Shown here: positions 5,760-6,606 of the stretch, piece by piece | How the letters are laid out: every line of letters starts with the position of its first letter | Numbering within the stretch: the first letter of the stretch is position 1 | Source of the DNA: Chloroflexota bacterium | Lineage (GTDB): Bacteria > Chloroflexota > Dormibacteria > Dormibacterales > Dormibacteraceae | NCBI GenBank assembly: GCA_005879675.1 | Contig: VBJE01000008.1 | Span: forward strand, 1 to 6,606 | Reading direction: 5' to 3' | Length of the DNA: 6,606 nucleotides | Translations under genes and position numbers: made by a program | Notes under the pieces: generated by a model | The model's input: the letters and a program-made list of their open reading frames with translations, nothing else | Databases searched by the model: none | Told to the model about the DNA's origin: nothing

Positions 5760-6200
5760 CTAGGCCTTCTGCGGCTGAGCCTCCTCTTCCACCTGCTCCT
5801 GATCGACGTCCTCCGGTTCGGCGGTGGCCGACTCGGATTCCGGAGCCTCCGCAACCAGCCGGCGGCGCTCGCGGATGCGGGCCTCGCGCCCGACCTTGCC
5901 GCGCAGGTAGTACAGGCGGCCCTGGCGCACGTCGCCGTGGCGCAGCACGTCGATCTTGTCGATGCGAGGCGAGTGGATCATGAACGTCCTCTCCACGCCG
6001 ACCCCATGTGTCACGCGGCGCACCGTGAAGTTGCGCCGCAGGCCTCCGCCGGTGACCCGGATCACGGTGCCTTCGAACACCTGGATGCGCTCACGCGTGC
6101 CCTCCACGACCTTGGCGTGCACGCGCACGGTGTCACCCGCGCGCAGCGCGGGCGTCTTCTTTTTCAGTTGCTCTTTCTCGAGCTGCTGGATCACGTTCAT
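5760..6200 (-). CDS. rplS: 50S ribosomal protein L19 with acidic C-terminal extension
   Basis: Ribosomal protein L19 (bL19), a structural protein of the large subunit near the 30S-50S interface. The core is well conserved: GDTVRVHAKVVEGTRERIQ (22-40), FEGTVIR (42-48), FTVRRVTHGVGVERTF (58-73), HSPRIDKIDV (76-85), and the LYYLRGK and ARIRERR segments ending near residue 114. The family usually stops at about 115 residues; this protein has 146. The extra part (about 115-146) has eleven Asp/Glu from 118 on and almost no basic residues. The frame extends upstream to base 6260, but the ATG at 6200 is the real start: it begins the family N-terminus (MNVIQQLEKEQ), has AGGAGGT 9 bases upstream (6210-6216), and shares the ATGA overlap with the trmD stop. 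Confidence 0.97.
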   Translation of the reverse strand: MNVIQQLEKEQLKKKTPALRAGDTVRVHAKVVEGTRERIQVFEGTVIRVTGGGLRRNFTVRRVTHGVGVERTFMIHSPRIDKIDVLRHGDVRQGRLYYLRGKVGREARIRERRRLVAEAPESESATAEPEDVDQEQVEEEAQPQKA

Positions 6201-6606
6201 GTCTTCTTCACCTCCTCGGTGTGTGGAACACGTCTCCGCTCCGCCTGCTGCCGTCGCCACTGCTTGATGCGCGCGTGGTCGCCGGACAGCAGGACGTCAG
6301 GGACGGTCATGCCTCTGTACTCGGCCGGCCGCGTGAACTGCGGCCAGCCCGTCATCTCGTCGGCGAAGCTGTCCTGCGCCAGCGACTCGGGGTCGCCCAC
6401 CACGCCTGGCACAAGCCTTGCCACGGCATCGACGAGCACCATCGCCGGGACCTCGCCACCGCTGAGGACGTACTCGCCGATCGAGACCTCGCGCGCGTCA
6501 AGCGCTGTGCGCACTCGGTCGTCGATGCCCTCGTAGCGGCCGCAGACCACGATAAGCCCAGGCTCCTTCGCGAGCTCCGCGGCCAGCCTCTGGTCGAGGC
6601 GCTCGC
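6197..6606 (-). CDS. trmD: tRNA (guanine-N1)-methyltransferase, C-terminal part
   Basis: The C-terminal 135 residues of TrmD; the N-terminal part lies beyond the right edge. TrmD methylates N1 of G37, next to the anticodon, using S-adenosylmethionine, and prevents +1 frameshifting. Visible family marks are CGRYEGIDDRV, then the knotted cofactor-binding segment SIGEYVLSGGEVPAMVLVDA, PGVVG, the DSF triplet carrying the conserved catalytic-type Asp, and WPQFTRPAEYRG and VPDVLLSGDHARIKQWRR. The reading frame is open through the edge (ERLDQRLAAELAKEPGLIVV precedes the GRYEG motif), so the GTG at 6550 is an internal Val, not a start. After WRR the protein ends in a short divergent tail (PHTEEVKKT) in place of the usual LxxRPDLL-like end. 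That tail encodes the rplS ribosome binding site. Its TGA overlaps the rplS ATG, indicating coupled translation. Confidence 0.96.
   Translation of the reverse strand, partial: ERLDQRLAAELAKEPGLIVVCGRYEGIDDRVRTALDAREVSIGEYVLSGGEVPAMVLVDAVARLVPGVVGDPESLAQDSFADEMTGWPQFTRPAEYRGMTVPDVLLSGDHARIKQWRRQQAERRRVPHTEEVKKT
6210..6216 (-). promoter_or_regulatory. rplS ribosome binding site inside trmD
   Basis: On the minus strand AGGAGGT lies 9 bases before the rplS ATG (6200) and within the last codons of trmD. It decides the rplS start against the upstream in-frame extension, and explains how L19 can be made at a higher level than TrmD from the same transcript. Confidence 0.8.

Noticed and set aside
5036..5983. 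A 315-residue plus-strand frame opposite rnhB and rplS
   Set aside because: Antisense to two universally recognised genes, and its composition is that of shadow translation.
6201..6260. An N-terminal extension of L19 by 20 residues
   Set aside because: The extension is translated out of the 3' end of trmD, is unlike any L19 N-terminus, and a strong ribosome binding site points to the ATG at 6200.

Overview
The window is GC-rich bacterial chromosomal DNA, densely coded on both strands, with typical soil-bacterium-like features: a Ku-based end-joining locus, a two-repeat ABC exporter, and the conserved trmD-rplS-rnhB-yraN block. The high GC, GTG/TTG starts and ATGA/GTGA overlaps fit a high-GC lineage such as Actinomycetota, Chloroflexota or Dormibacterota. 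I see no DUF2469-type gene between rnhB and yraN, as is common in Actinomycetota, which leans away from that phylum. The taxonomic guess is weak. I see no mobile element, CRISPR array, tRNA or rRNA.

Layout, plus strand, 1-4664. The window opens in the last 49 codons of an ABC transporter ATPase (1-150). Its stop overlaps the GTG start of a 540-residue, internally duplicated ABC-2 type permease (147-1769). After an 81-bp gap comes a second plus-strand cluster: Ku (1851-2687), an ATP-dependent DNA ligase equivalent to the ligase domain of LigD but without polymerase or phosphoesterase domains (2713-3747), and an atypical short-chain dehydrogenase/NAD(P)-binding protein whose ATG shares a base with the ligase stop (3747-4664).

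Layout, minus strand, 6606-4743. Reading leftwards are the C-terminal part of tRNA (guanine-N1)-methyltransferase TrmD, ribosomal protein L19 with an acidic C-terminal extension, RNase HII with a GMG motif where GRG is usual, and a YraN/UPF0102 nuclease-like protein that appears to start at a TTG inside rnhB. The two transcription units converge on a 78-bp gap containing several hairpins.

How the genes work together. Ku and the ligase form the end-binding and sealing half of bacterial non-homologous end joining; no end-processing polymerase is visible here. The role of the coupled dehydrogenase-like protein is unknown. The minus-strand genes serve translation (TrmD, L19) and genome maintenance (RNase HII, YraN). 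The most unusual points are the dehydrogenase coupled to the end-joining ligase, the stand-alone LigD-like ligase, and the altered RNase HII motif. Nothing here clearly amounts to a wholly new system.
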